Counted from the stretch's first letter, positions 7,149-13,704 are shown. The stretch is DNA of 13,704 nt from CAIMUM01 sp034429715 (GCA_034429715.1 DAOUFR010000083.1:1-13704), one strand, 5' to 3'. Translations and numbers: made by a program. The notes: generated by a model not told the origin, from the sequence alone.

Positions 7149-7174
7149 ACAGATGGCCTGTTTGTCAGTATATT
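7146..7174 (+). promoter_or_regulatory. gntR promoter
   Basis: TTGACA (7146-7151), a 17-bp spacer and TATATT (7169-7174) form a near-consensus sigma-70-type promoter. A 12-bp palindrome, TCAGTATACTGA (7178-7189), lies around the expected start site, and the GntR operator follows at 7193. Confidence 0.85.
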
Positions 7175-7192
7175 TCTTCAGTATACTGAGTG

Positions 7193-7211
7193 TGGTATAA
7201 CCATCCGACCG
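7193..7211 (+). promoter_or_regulatory. GntR (FadR-type) operator 1, autoregulatory
   Basis: TGGTATAACCA (7193-7203) fits the FadR-subfamily consensus TNGTNNNACNA. The extended form TGGTATAACCATCCGACCG carries a further ACCG half-site 8 bp on. It lies between the expected transcription start and ATG 7226, fitting repression of gntR by its own product. Confidence 0.8.
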
Positions 7212-7225
7212 CAGAGAAGATTATT

Positions 7226-7936
7226 ATGAAATTTATACGTTTAAATAGTGACACGCTATCTGAGAAAACCATAGACCAGATTAAGGGATTGATCAATAAG
7301 GGCATGCTTAAACCCGGAGACAGGCTGCCGTCGGAAAGGGATCTATCTCTGGAGTTGGGTATAAGCCGTGGCATCTTGAGGGAAGCACTGAAAACGCTGG
7401 AAAGCCTTGGCTATTTAAACAGGAAGCCCGGCGGAGGGACGTTCGTCAGGGATCTGGCAGATCACGATCATGATTTAGTGTTGTTCGATTCATTAAAACG
7501 TGCCACGTATTTTGATTATCTTGAAGTCAGAGATGTGCTTGAACCAAAGGTCGTTGAGCTTGCTATCGAAAGAGCGTCTGACAAAGAGCTTGATGACCTG
7601 GAGAACATGGTACGACGTTTTGAACGCTCAAAGGCAGCTTTCCAAATCTCCGAGCCGGTACTTCAATTCCACTACAGGTTGGCTTTGACAACCAAGAACA
7701 TAGTACTGAGTAATTTTATGAAAGCCAACTATGAATTCCAGAAGAATTTTGCGGCGACAGTAGATATTGAAGAAGACATACCTAGAAGGAAAATTGTTTT
7801 GAGCGAACACAGGGCTATTCTGGCTGCCGTTAAATCGCGAAATCGGAAAAAGGCTCTGCAAGCTGTGACCAATCATCTGAAGAATGCGCGTGATTATTTA
7901 GATAAAAAATATGGCGACTTGCGGCTGGCCAGGTAA
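7226..7936 (+). CDS. GntR-family regulator, FadR subfamily (FCD domain)
   Basis: This 236-aa protein has an N-terminal winged helix (residues about 8-76; LKPGDRLPSERDLSLELGIS, RGILREALKTLESLGYL and the wing KPGGGTFV). An all-helical FCD ligand domain follows. The FCD signature is visible: EVRDVLEPKVVELA, and the usual metal-binding His residues in QFHYRL, SEHRAIL and TNHLKNA. FCD regulators usually sense small organic acids through the bound metal and come off DNA on binding. I chose ATG 7226 (GAGAAG about 7 nt upstream) over an in-frame GTG at 7190, which falls within the promoter/operator. Matching operators lie upstream of itself, the lyase operon and the convergent hydrolase, so it is probably the local repressor of this pathway. 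Confidence 0.95.
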   Translation: MKFIRLNSDTLSEKTIDQIKGLINKGMLKPGDRLPSERDLSLELGISRGILREALKTLESLGYLNRKPGGGTFVRDLADHDHDLVLFDSLKRATYFDYLEVRDVLEPKVVELAIERASDKELDDLENMVRRFERSKAAFQISEPVLQFHYRLALTTKNIVLSNFMKANYEFQKNFAATVDIEEDIPRRKIVLSEHRAILAAVKSRNRKKALQAVTNHLKNARDYLDKKYGDLRLAR

Positions 7937-7948
7937 TCTATAATAAAT

Positions 7949-7967
7949 TGCCTGATTAACACAGGCA
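7949..7967 (+). terminator. Weak hairpin after gntR
   Basis: TGCCTG (7949-7954) pairs with CAGGCA (7962-7967) over a 7-nt loop, 12 nt after the gntR stop. Only a short pyrimidine stretch (CCCTCTT) follows. It may be a weak terminator. Confidence 0.35.
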
Positions 7968-7981
7968 CCCTCTTGACTTAT

Positions 7982-8010
7982 TTGACAAGCTCATTTTCTT
8001 CTGGTAGACT
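7982..8010 (+). promoter_or_regulatory. Promoter of the lyase/CoA-transferase/MFS operon
   Basis: TTGACA (7982-7987), a 17-bp spacer and TAGACT (8005-8010) form a good sigma-70-type promoter 150 nt before the first gene. The -10 element lies inside the double-dyad GntR operator (8002-8028), so bound repressor would exclude RNA polymerase. The rest of the leader (8029-8140) shows no feature I can name. Confidence 0.8.
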
Positions 8011-8028
8011 GGTTAAACCATTAAACCA
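8002..8028 (+). promoter_or_regulatory. GntR operator 2, complete double dyad
   Basis: The site has the exact form TGGT-N4-TGGT-N3-ACCA-N4-ACCA, with half-sites beginning at 8002, 8010, 8017 and 8025. The central TGGTTAAACCA (8010-8020) fits TNGTNNNACNA. Four half-sites on an 8-bp period suggest two regulator dimers binding side by side. Confidence 0.8.
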
Positions 8029-8159
8029 ATATCATTCTAATATGTTTCTAACTTGACGGATTCTCGCTTCGCTGGTCATGTTAGGATTGGTGATTTGTTT
8101 TCGGTTTGTGGTAGGGCTAAAAGCACAGCATATCTAATAATACGGAGGTGGGAACTCTG

Positions 8160-9047
8160 ATGTTTGCACGAAGTTGTCTGAGCGTGCCCGGTAACAATCT
8201 GAAAATGATCGAAAAGGCTATTACCACTTCGGCTGACTGTATTGTATACGATCTCGAAGATTCTGTTCCTGCTTCCCAGAAAGGCCGGGCACGTGAGGAT
8301 GTCAGAACAGCACTTGATCAATATAGAACCAGCGGTAAGTATCTTGTCGTCCGGATTAATAGTATTAATACTGCTTATGCATCCGAAGATATATTGAAGA
8401 TAGTTGAAACCGCGCCTGATGCGCTTGTGATTCCGAAGGTGAATTCGGCGGAGGATGTTAAAGTGGTGGAACGGATTCTGGACGATGTTGAAAATAAATT
8501 TCACTTAAATAAAAAGGTAGCCCTTCAGGCACTAATTGAGACAGCGAAAGGTGTGCAGGCTGTCGATGAAATCGCTACGGCAAGTAAAAGACTGAATGCG
8601 CTGGTATTCGGGATGGGAGATTATTTCGCCGATATAGGCGCTAAGAACCCCAGATCAATTGAGGAACTCCGGGCTATTTGTTTGTACCCGAGATCAAGGA
8701 TAGTGATTGCTGCAACGGCAGCAGGAATCCATCCTATTGATACAATGTACCCAAACTTCAAGGATGCCGATGGGCTGAGAGCGGATGCGGAAATAGCAGT
8801 TCGGATGGGTTTCAAGGGTAAATGGGTAATTCATCCCTCACAAATCGATATAGTCAACGAGACATTCAGTCCAACCATCGATGAAATCAAACTCGCTAGG
8901 AAGATCTTGGCCGCATATGACCGTTCAAAGGCAGAAGGTATAGGCGCTACGTCTATTGACGGCCTCCTGGTTGATGAAGCGTCTGTCCAACCAGCCATTA
9001 AGCTCATGGCGGTAGCCAAACAGTGTGGGCTGTGGGACAAAATTTAA
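8160..9047 (+). CDS. CitE-like acyl-CoA lyase (HpcH/HpaI family)
   Basis: This 295-aa protein is of the citrate lyase beta / malyl-CoA / citramalyl-CoA lyase type, a TIM-barrel Mg-dependent enzyme that cleaves a hydroxyacyl-CoA into acetyl-CoA plus an oxo-acid (or runs in reverse). Family residues are present: R4 (ARSCLSVPGNN), D31-L-E33-D34 (YDLEDSVP), R65 (VRIN), metal-binding E127 (LIETAKG) and D154 (GMGDYFADIG), and HPSQ at 225-228. No citD or citF genes lie nearby, so it is not part of a citrate lyase complex and probably acts on free CoA thioesters. ATG 8160 is chosen, with GGAGGTG 10 nt upstream; an upstream GTG overlaps that ribosome site. It is first in an operon, 15 nt before the CoA-transferase. 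The exact substrate is unresolved. Confidence 0.93.
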   Translation: MFARSCLSVPGNNLKMIEKAITTSADCIVYDLEDSVPASQKGRAREDVRTALDQYRTSGKYLVVRINSINTAYASEDILKIVETAPDALVIPKVNSAEDVKVVERILDDVENKFHLNKKVALQALIETAKGVQAVDEIATASKRLNALVFGMGDYFADIGAKNPRSIEELRAICLYPRSRIVIAATAAGIHPIDTMYPNFKDADGLRADAEIAVRMGFKGKWVIHPSQIDIVNETFSPTIDEIKLARKILAAYDRSKAEGIGATSIDGLLVDEASVQPAIKLMAVAKQCGLWDKI

Positions 9048-9062
9048 AAAAGGGAGGCAGGA

Positions 9063-10292
9063 ATGCCTAAATACGATCTATTAAATGGCGTCAGGGTCCT
9101 GGACCTTACAGTAGCGCTATCAGGGCCGTTTGCCATGCAGGTCCTGGGCGACCTTGGCGCCGAGGTGATCAGACTGGAAGCCCCGAAGGTCGGAGACCTC
9201 ACCAGGGACACCTTCCCGCGCCTTGGCGAAAGGGATGGCTATTACTTCATTGCGCTTAACCGCAATAAGAAAAGTATTGAGATCGATTTACAGACGGAAT
9301 CCGGGCATAAGGCGTTTGAGGATCTGGTTAAAGTCTCAGATGTTGTCTTTTCCAATCTGCGGCGAAAAGCGCTGGAGCACCTCGGTGTTAATTATGAAAA
9401 TCTGCGGAAGATCAACCAATCCATTATTTTTTGCTGTCTGACGGGTTTTGGTAAGGACGGACCATATGCGGATTATCCTGCTTTTGACGATGTTGTTCAA
9501 GGACTGAGCGGAGTCTCCAGCCTGACTACCGATGATATGGGAGCGCCGGTCAGGACTGCCGTGGGCAGCGGTGATATATCCGCGGCGATGTACTGCGTTG
9601 TCGGAATATTGGCAGCTCTTTACAGCAGAAAAGAGACGGGATGTGGGGCTGAGATAAATACCAGCATGCTTGCTGCGAATATGTCTTTTATCGGCCAGCT
9701 TTTCCAATATTACTTTGTCAGCCATAAACTGCCACCGCGTATGGGTACCAAGCATCCTGCTATAGCTGCCTTCGGCTATTTCAAGACTAAAAATAGCTGG
9801 ATAGCTCTCGGCCCCAGTTGGTCAAGGGTTGCACGTGCAATCAACAGATCAGATTTAATTGATAATCCTGAATACAAAGAGCCCGTAGACAGGTTCCTGC
9901 ACAAAAATGAGCTGAATGCCGAAATTCAGGCAGCTTTAAGCGAAATTGATACAGATGACCTGTTAAACATCTTTCGTAGTGAGGATATACCGGCCGGACC
10001 GGTGAATGACTTAAAGCAGGTGGAATCAGATCCGCAGGTCCGGCACGCACAAATCATCAGGACTATGAATGACCCATCCAGGGGCGAGCTGACCATTATC
10101 GACTGCCCGATAAGGTTGGCTGGCACGGATGGAGTAGAACATACCGCACCGCCGCTGTTAGGACAGCACACCGATGAATTGCTGTCGACCGTGCTCGCTT
10201 ACTCGGCAGAACAAATATCAAAAATGAAGCAGGAGGCCGATAAACACTCGGAGGAGTTACTGCAAAAATCTGTTCGCCGCGAAACAGCCTGA
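9063..10292 (+). CDS. CaiB/BaiF family (class III) CoA-transferase
   Basis: This 409-aa protein is of standard length. Family marks are the N-terminal LLNGVRVLDLTVALSGPFAM and LGDLGAEVIRLEAP, then ALNRNKKSIEIDL, the likely catalytic Asp171 in AVGSGDISAAM (equivalent to Asp169 of formyl-CoA transferase), GILAALYSRKETGCGAEI, and the C-terminal IPAGPVNDL and PPLLGQHTDELL. It moves CoA between carboxylic acids through an aspartyl-CoA anhydride/thioester intermediate in the cytoplasm. GGGAGG lies just upstream, and the 15-nt gap indicates cotranscription with the CitE-like lyase. A logical job is to load CoA from succinyl-CoA or acetyl-CoA onto the imported acid so the lyase can cleave it; this is inference. 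Codons at the 3' end (residues about 385-409) encode a charged tail. Confidence 0.95.
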   Translation: MPKYDLLNGVRVLDLTVALSGPFAMQVLGDLGAEVIRLEAPKVGDLTRDTFPRLGERDGYYFIALNRNKKSIEIDLQTESGHKAFEDLVKVSDVVFSNLRRKALEHLGVNYENLRKINQSIIFCCLTGFGKDGPYADYPAFDDVVQGLSGVSSLTTDDMGAPVRTAVGSGDISAAMYCVVGILAALYSRKETGCGAEINTSMLAANMSFIGQLFQYYFVSHKLPPRMGTKHPAIAAFGYFKTKNSWIALGPSWSRVARAINRSDLIDNPEYKEPVDRFLHKNELNAEIQAALSEIDTDDLLNIFRSEDIPAGPVNDLKQVESDPQVRHAQIIRTMNDPSRGELTIIDCPIRLAGTDGVEHTAPPLLGQHTDELLSTVLAYSAEQISKMKQEADKHSEELLQKSVRRETA

Positions 10293-10316
10293 CTTTGGAT
10301 CAATAAGGAGGTTGAG

Positions 10317-10364
10317 ATGTACGTAGCCCGAATTCTGAAGCTATTGCAATTAACGCACATTTGA
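10317..10364 (+). other. 15-codon ORF with a strong ribosome site (leader peptide or gene remnant)
   Basis: AAGGAGG precedes ATG 10317 by about 6 nt, among the best ribosome sites in the operon, yet the frame stops after MYVARILKLLQLTHI. It lies in the 123-nt gap between the CoA-transferase and the transporter. Either it is a translated leader that couples or tunes the MFS gene, or it is the start of a gene whose body was deleted. It matches no known leader. Confidence 0.4.
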
Positions 10365-10415
10365 CGTTCCGCAGTTTAGCCATGACAAATATTTTAAAAG
10401 TGGGAGATGTATGAA

Positions 10416-11714
10416 ATGGAAGTTATAGGATCAGAAAACCAAAAATACCAGGTAGGTCGTACGCAGAAGGGTCTGTTGCTGATCACACTCACACTGCTTT
10501 ATATGCTTAATTTTGCAGACCGTTCGGTTCTTTCTGCTGTTCTTCAACCAATGAAAATTGCGCTTAATCTTACTGATACGGAGTTAGGAATCGTACAATC
10601 TGTGTTTAGCATAGGTGTTGGGCTGCTTGCACTGCCGGCATCTTTCGTAGTCGATCGATGGAGTCGTCGCAAATCGCTTGGACTAATGGCAATAATCTGG
10701 AGCATAGCCACTTTTGCGACTGGCATATCCAGAAATTTCGTTCAACTTCTCTTTTGCCGGGCATTTGTAGGGTTTGGTGAGGCCGGCTACGCACTCGGCG
10801 GAGTTGGTTGGTTATCCGTCGTTTTCCCCAGGAACCGCAAGGGGCTCGTTAATGGTATTTATGGCATAGGGGCAGTGCTTGGAACGGTGGGGGGCATGAT
10901 GCTCGCAGGATTAATCGTAACAAAAACAGGCAATTGGCAAGCTCCCTTCATCTATTTTGCTATACCAGGTGTGTTAATAGGAATAGCGGTATTTTTCTTT
11001 AAAGATTATGCAAGCGTTAGAAAACAAAACGAAAGTGCATTTAATAAGAAGTATTTTGTTGATTGGATACAACTTTTTAAAGGTAAAGCATATACTTTGA
11101 CCGTGATAGGACAGACAATGTTCGGATTCTTTTATTACACTCTCATAGGATTCTTACCGGCATTGCTGATGCGTGCCTACGATATTGATGCTGCTAAAGC
11201 TACTTTGATTGTTGGAGGCGCCGCGTTGCTGTCTTTGGTCGGCGCACCTCTAGGTGGCTGGTTAGGTGATAAATGGATGTCTCGTAATAAAGCCGCACGT
11301 CCACTTTTCATGGGGATTCTCTTGCTGACATTCTTTTTATCGGCAACTGCCATGATGCTAACGCTTGGTAATCCGCTACCCGTGGTTATCACATTTTTAA
11401 TAATCTCGAGCATATCGGCATCGATTATAGCTCCCATAGGGCAGTCTATTTTTACGGACGTTTTGCCAATAAGCCATAGAGTGACAGGCAGCGGCACAAT
11501 TATTCTATTTATGTACTTAGCCGGCGCATCTCTCGGCCCATGGTTGGTCGGTGTCATATCAGATACGTTTGGTGGAGGCGCAATTGGACTCAAAACCGGG
11601 TTCCTATTTATTGTTCCTTCACTTCTAATAGGTTCTATTGCGTTTTTTACGAGTGCAAAGTCTTATGTTAAAGAGAGCGCGTTGATAAATGACGAAGCAC
11701 TTGCCGAAAAATGA
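10416..11714 (+). CDS. MFS transporter (organic-acid type)
   Basis: This 432-aa integral membrane protein has about 12 hydrophobic helices. The conserved loop 2-3 motif appears as DRWSRRKSLG. Helix 1 carries YMLNFADRSVLSAV and helix 4 FCRAFVGFGEAGYALGG, features of the spinster/anion-cation symporter-like MFS groups that import carboxylates and aromatic acids with protons. A central cytoplasmic loop (KDYASVRKQNESAFNKKYF) separates the two six-helix halves, and a charged tail ends the protein. ATG 10416 is preferred because GGGAG lies 9 nt upstream; ATG 10407 is almost in contact with it. It is the last gene of the operon and the likely importer of the acid metabolised by its neighbours. Direction and substrate are not shown by the sequence. 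Confidence 0.93.
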   Translation: MEVIGSENQKYQVGRTQKGLLLITLTLLYMLNFADRSVLSAVLQPMKIALNLTDTELGIVQSVFSIGVGLLALPASFVVDRWSRRKSLGLMAIIWSIATFATGISRNFVQLLFCRAFVGFGEAGYALGGVGWLSVVFPRNRKGLVNGIYGIGAVLGTVGGMMLAGLIVTKTGNWQAPFIYFAIPGVLIGIAVFFFKDYASVRKQNESAFNKKYFVDWIQLFKGKAYTLTVIGQTMFGFFYYTLIGFLPALLMRAYDIDAAKATLIVGGAALLSLVGAPLGGWLGDKWMSRNKAARPLFMGILLLTFFLSATAMMLTLGNPLPVVITFLIISSISASIIAPIGQSIFTDVLPISHRVTGSGTIILFMYLAGASLGPWLVGVISDTFGGGAIGLKTGFLFIVPSLLIGSIAFFTSAKSYVKESALINDEALAEK

Positions 11715-11816
11715 TTGTGTTTCATAGGTGGACACAAATATAAATAAAATTCTTTGGTTCGATACGTTGATATATCAGGTTGGACAATGAGAGAGAGACG
11801 CTATTGGGAATAAAAC

Positions 11817-11857
11817 AATATGGCGTACGATCGATTAAATCGATCGTACGCCATATT
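11817..11857. terminator. 20-bp perfect inverted repeat, probable bidirectional terminator
   Basis: Arms 11817-11836 and 11838-11857 are perfectly complementary around one central base (AATATGGCGTACGATCGATT on the left). It lies between the convergent MFS and hydrolase genes. On the minus strand TATTGTTTTATT covers the end of the repeat and the bases after it, a fair U-tract for the hydrolase transcript. On plus the following sequence is AT-rich (AATAATATT). The long perfect arms are more than a terminator needs, so a recombination or protein-binding site is an alternative. Confidence 0.65.
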
Positions 11858-11874
11858 AATAATATTGGGTATTA

Positions 11875-12726
11875 TCAGTCGTTTACCGCCAAAATATCAA
11901 CAAGAATCTTATTAAAGGTTTCAGAAGCTTCGTTCATAGGACAGTGGTTAACATCGGGAATAGCCCTTACCCACGACTCGCCAGCAAAACATTCTTTAAC
12001 CATTCTGGCAACATCATCGAGAGTCCCGTAGATATAATAGTGAGGAATTGAAGAGTTCTTAAAAATTGAAATGTGATCACGTTTCCGTAGAAATCGACTG
12101 ATATCTTTTAAAGCGCGTATTACGGCATAAGCTTTTGTCTTTTTCGTTACACGTGCTTCCATTTCCAATATCTCTTTTGTTGGAGCCGCAAATAGCCTCT
12201 TATTCAATGTGCGTTTAAATGAAGGAAACACTACCAAATTCAATAACCATTCAGGGTTGTTAAGCAGTCGGCGTCGATTGTCTATATCTGATAGATGCGG
12301 TTCACTAAGTGGTGAGTCAACCAACACGAACTTCTTTATAATCTGTGGATATAACTCAAGTAGGGCCATCCCTACGATTCCACCCATTGAATGTCCGATG
12401 TATACGACTTGATTAATCTTTTTGAGGGTTAAAAATTCCTGAATTGTCTCACATTGCTTTTCCATTGAATAGTCATAATTTCTTGGTTTATCAGAGTCAC
12501 CAAATCCAAGTAGATCAATAGCCAGACACCTAAACTTCTGCATTTCACGGTGATTAATAGTTTGCATCCAGTATTCGCACGATTCACTAAGACCATGAAC
12601 AAACAGAATGACAGGCTCACTCACCGGGCCTGTTTCAAAATAATGGATATTCCATCCGGATGATAGAATCAAATCCAATTCGAGCGATGGTGAATCATTT
12701 AGCTTTGTATTATTTTCATCAACCAT
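11875..12726 (-). CDS. Alpha/beta hydrolase
   Basis: This 283-aa cytoplasmic hydrolase carries the oxyanion motif FVHGLSESCEYW, the nucleophile elbow GHSMGG with Ser113, an acid residue in YGTLDD (Asp237 or Asp238) and the catalytic His261 in DVNHCPM. A helical cap occupies about residues 140-220. The fold covers esterases, thioesterases and MhpC-like C-C hydrolases, and the sequence does not decide between them. ATG 12726 is chosen because GGAGA lies 11 nt upstream; the in-frame ATG at 12756 has no ribosome site. It is transcribed toward the MFS gene from a promoter carrying the third GntR operator, so it probably belongs to the same pathway although on the other strand. Confidence 0.92.
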   Translation of the reverse strand: MVDENNTKLNDSPSLELDLILSSGWNIHYFETGPVSEPVILFVHGLSESCEYWMQTINHREMQKFRCLAIDLLGFGDSDKPRNYDYSMEKQCETIQEFLTLKKINQVVYIGHSMGGIVGMALLELYPQIIKKFVLVDSPLSEPHLSDIDNRRRLLNNPEWLLNLVVFPSFKRTLNKRLFAAPTKEILEMEARVTKKTKAYAVIRALKDISRFLRKRDHISIFKNSSIPHYYIYGTLDDVARMVKECFAGESWVRAIPDVNHCPMNEASETFNKILVDILAVND

Positions 12727-12810
12727 GATTGCACGTCTCCAATGCAGTATCTTCATAAACTAAAGTCATGCATGTAATTGCCATAGAAAAAGCGCCGTAA
12801 TCTCGTATAG

Positions 12811-12837
12811 TGGTTAGATGGTTATACCACATTAACA
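12811..12837 (-). promoter_or_regulatory. GntR operator 3, upstream of the hydrolase
   Basis: On the minus strand TGGTATAACCATCTAACCA runs from 12829 to 12811. Its first 11 bases are identical to operator 1 and the further ACCA half-site is in phase. On plus the full layout is TGGT-N4-TGGT-N3-ACCA-N4-AACA, nearly the complete double dyad of operator 2. It starts within a few bases of the -10 region and about 85 nt before ATG 12726. Confidence 0.8.
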
Positions 12838-12858
12838 TTAGGGAATAAGATTTGTCAA
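12831..12858 (-). promoter_or_regulatory. Hydrolase promoter
   Basis: On the minus strand TTGACA (12858-12853) is followed after 16 bp by GTTAAT (12836-12831), a moderate -10. The GntR operator begins 1 base further on. The -35 is perfect; the exact -10 is uncertain. Confidence 0.6.
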
Positions 12859-12905
12859 ACCAAAATCTATGCAGCAACAGTCTGGCTATATAATCGTCTT
12901 AATTA

Positions 12906-12999
12906 CCTGACATCCTGCAAATCCGTGGACGAGAGGAATATCGAGGAGGACATCCACCTGAGCCGCGAGGAAGCGGACGAGGAAAAGGTCTACGAATAA
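12906..12999 (+). pseudogene. 3' stub of an unidentified gene
   Basis: A plus-strand frame ends at TAA 12997-12999. Its last codons (KSVDERNIEEDIHLSREEAD, then EEKVYE) are GC-rich and gene-like, unlike the AT-rich sequence just upstream. The frame stays open back to about 12811 but without a credible start or ribosome site, and the composition changes near 12900. I read it as the surviving end of a gene whose front was lost at the border of the catabolic module. I do not recognise the family. It converges on the HD-GYP gene, whose stop is 33 nt away. Confidence 0.45.
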
Positions 13000-13031
13000 A
13001 CAGGCCGCAGCCTCTACACACTGAAGAGGTA

Positions 13032-13704
13032 CTACCGGTATCCCATCGTGACCCCGATGGCGTTGAACTCCTCTTCGATATCAAAGAATGCCTTTACCAG
13101 TACCGGATCGAACTGGCCGCCGCTGCCGGCCTCGATGATGCCGCGGCTTTCGGTGCGCGCGAAGCATTTCTTATAGCAACGTTTGGACCGGAGCGCGTCG
13201 TACACGTCCGCAACCGCCATGATGCGCGCTTCAAGGGGTATTTTTTCGCCGGCCAGCCCGTCGGGATAGCCGGTTCCGTCCCACCGCTCATGGTGACTGC
13301 GCGCGATTGAAATGCCCATGGCTATGAAGGCATTGTTCGGATACTGCTCATGCACTTTCTGCAGGGTTGTCACGCCGATGATGGCATGGGTCTTCATCAC
13401 CTCGAATTCCTCTGCAGTCAGCTTTCCAGGCTTGAGCAGGATGCTGTCCGCAATAGCCACTTTGCCGATGTCGTGCAGCGGGCTGGAGTTATATATGCAG
13501 TTTACGAAATCTGCGTCGATGGCATCCGCATAGGGCGATGCCTCGCTCAGCCGCACGGCCATGGCTTTGCACAATATCTGGACGCGCTCAATATGCGCTC
13601 CTGTGTCCGTATCGCGCGACTCCGCAAGCTTCGACAGGGCGAATATGGTCGACATCTGGGAGTTTACGACCTCGCCGATCTTTTCCTGCACCAGGTTTTC
13701 CAGC
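13032..13704 (-). CDS. HD-GYP domain cyclic-di-GMP phosphodiesterase, 5' truncated by window
   Basis: About 224 codons are visible and the frame is open at the right edge; the GTG at 13691 is internal (LENLVQEKIGEVVN precedes and follows it), so the real start lies outside. Numbering from that position, the HD-GYP features are AHIERV (H33), LHDIGK (H73-D74), H102, HHERWDGTGYPDGL (H133-H134, with GYP at 141-143), the MAVADVYDALRSKR helix and the closing GGQFDPVLVKAF. All metal-binding positions are intact, so activity in hydrolysing cyclic-di-GMP is expected. The coiled LVQEK...VVNSQMSTIFALSKLAESRD entry is typical of proteins with an N-terminal receiver, PAS or other sensor domain, which is not visible here. 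The gene is GC-rich like the LAL regulator and unlike the module to its left. Confidence 0.93.
   Translation of the reverse strand, partial: LENLVQEKIGEVVNSQMSTIFALSKLAESRDTDTGAHIERVQILCKAMAVRLSEASPYADAIDADFVNCIYNSSPLHDIGKVAIADSILLKPGKLTAEEFEVMKTHAIIGVTTLQKVHEQYPNNAFIAMGISIARSHHERWDGTGYPDGLAGEKIPLEARIMAVADVYDALRSKRCYKKCFARTESRGIIEAGSGGQFDPVLVKAFFDIEEEFNAIGVTMGYR

Noticed and set aside
9336..9755. Minus-strand frame of 139 codons opposite the CoA-transferase
   Set aside because: It is antisense to conserved catalytic sequence, with no start context or family features.
11177..11593. Minus-strand frame of 138 codons opposite the MFS gene
   Set aside because: It is a shadow of transmembrane helix codons; no ribosome site or domain was seen.
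12791..12829. Stretch resembling the 5' half of a tRNA (TATAGTGGTTAGATGG, D-arm-like)
   Set aside because: No anticodon stem, T arm or acceptor pairing can be formed downstream, and the similarity is explained by the GntR half-sites.
1..13704. CRISPR array, insertion sequence with terminal repeats, toxin-antitoxin pair or defence system
   Set aside because: No regularly spaced repeats, transposase frame, terminal inverted repeats or defence-type domains were seen; the only mobile-element trace is the recombinase relic.

Overview
The window reads as bacterial chromosome from an anaerobe-type, uncultured lineage. The best guess is Chloroflexota (Dehalococcoidia or Anaerolineae-like). The grounds are a MalT-like LAL regulator whose N-terminus resembles those abundant in that phylum, a neighbouring small protein of the '(E)IRVxGHLD...W' type, strong AGGAGG ribosome sites, sigma-70-type promoters, and a recombinase remnant of a kind I associate with Dehalococcoidia. 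This placement is an inference from remembered families and was not tested by any search.

Layout. (1) 1-264, minus: 5' part of a lipoprotein-type nucleoside deaminase, cut by the window edge. (2) 541-3222, plus: a large MalT-like STAND/LuxR regulator ending in a clear terminator. (3) 3387-5196, plus: five small, well-translated genes. These are a 90-aa soluble protein, a 74-aa Cys/Trp-rich protein, a LiaF-like four-helix membrane protein, a one-helix membrane peptide and a 171-aa multi-pass membrane protein. Tandem 12-bp repeats that may bind the LAL regulator precede them. (4) 5204-6750, minus: an aldo/keto reductase and its MerR-type regulator, with a perfect 18-bp MerR operator in the merR promoter. 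(5) About 6870-7148, minus: a decayed C-terminus of a large serine recombinase. (6) About 7146-12858: an AT-richer catabolic module made of a FadR-type GntR regulator, a CitE-like acyl-CoA lyase, a CaiB/BaiF CoA-transferase and an MFS transporter on plus, plus an alpha/beta hydrolase on minus. (7) From about 12900 the sequence becomes GC-rich again. It holds the 3' stub of an unidentified gene and then a 5'-truncated HD-GYP phosphodiesterase on minus.

How it works together. The clearest result is a small regulon. The same operator (TGGT-N3-ACCA, extended by further half-sites on an 8-bp period) lies at the promoters of gntR, of the lyase/CoA-transferase/transporter operon and of the convergent hydrolase. 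It sits in the same orientation relative to transcription each time and just at or after the -10 element. This ties five genes into one pathway: uptake of an organic acid by the MFS carrier, activation by CoA transfer, C-C cleavage by the CitE-like lyase, and an ester, thioester or C-C hydrolysis step. Citramalate, malate or a related hydroxy-acid is plausible but not shown. The module is bordered on the left by the recombinase remnant and on the right by a truncated gene end, which suggests it was acquired or rearranged.
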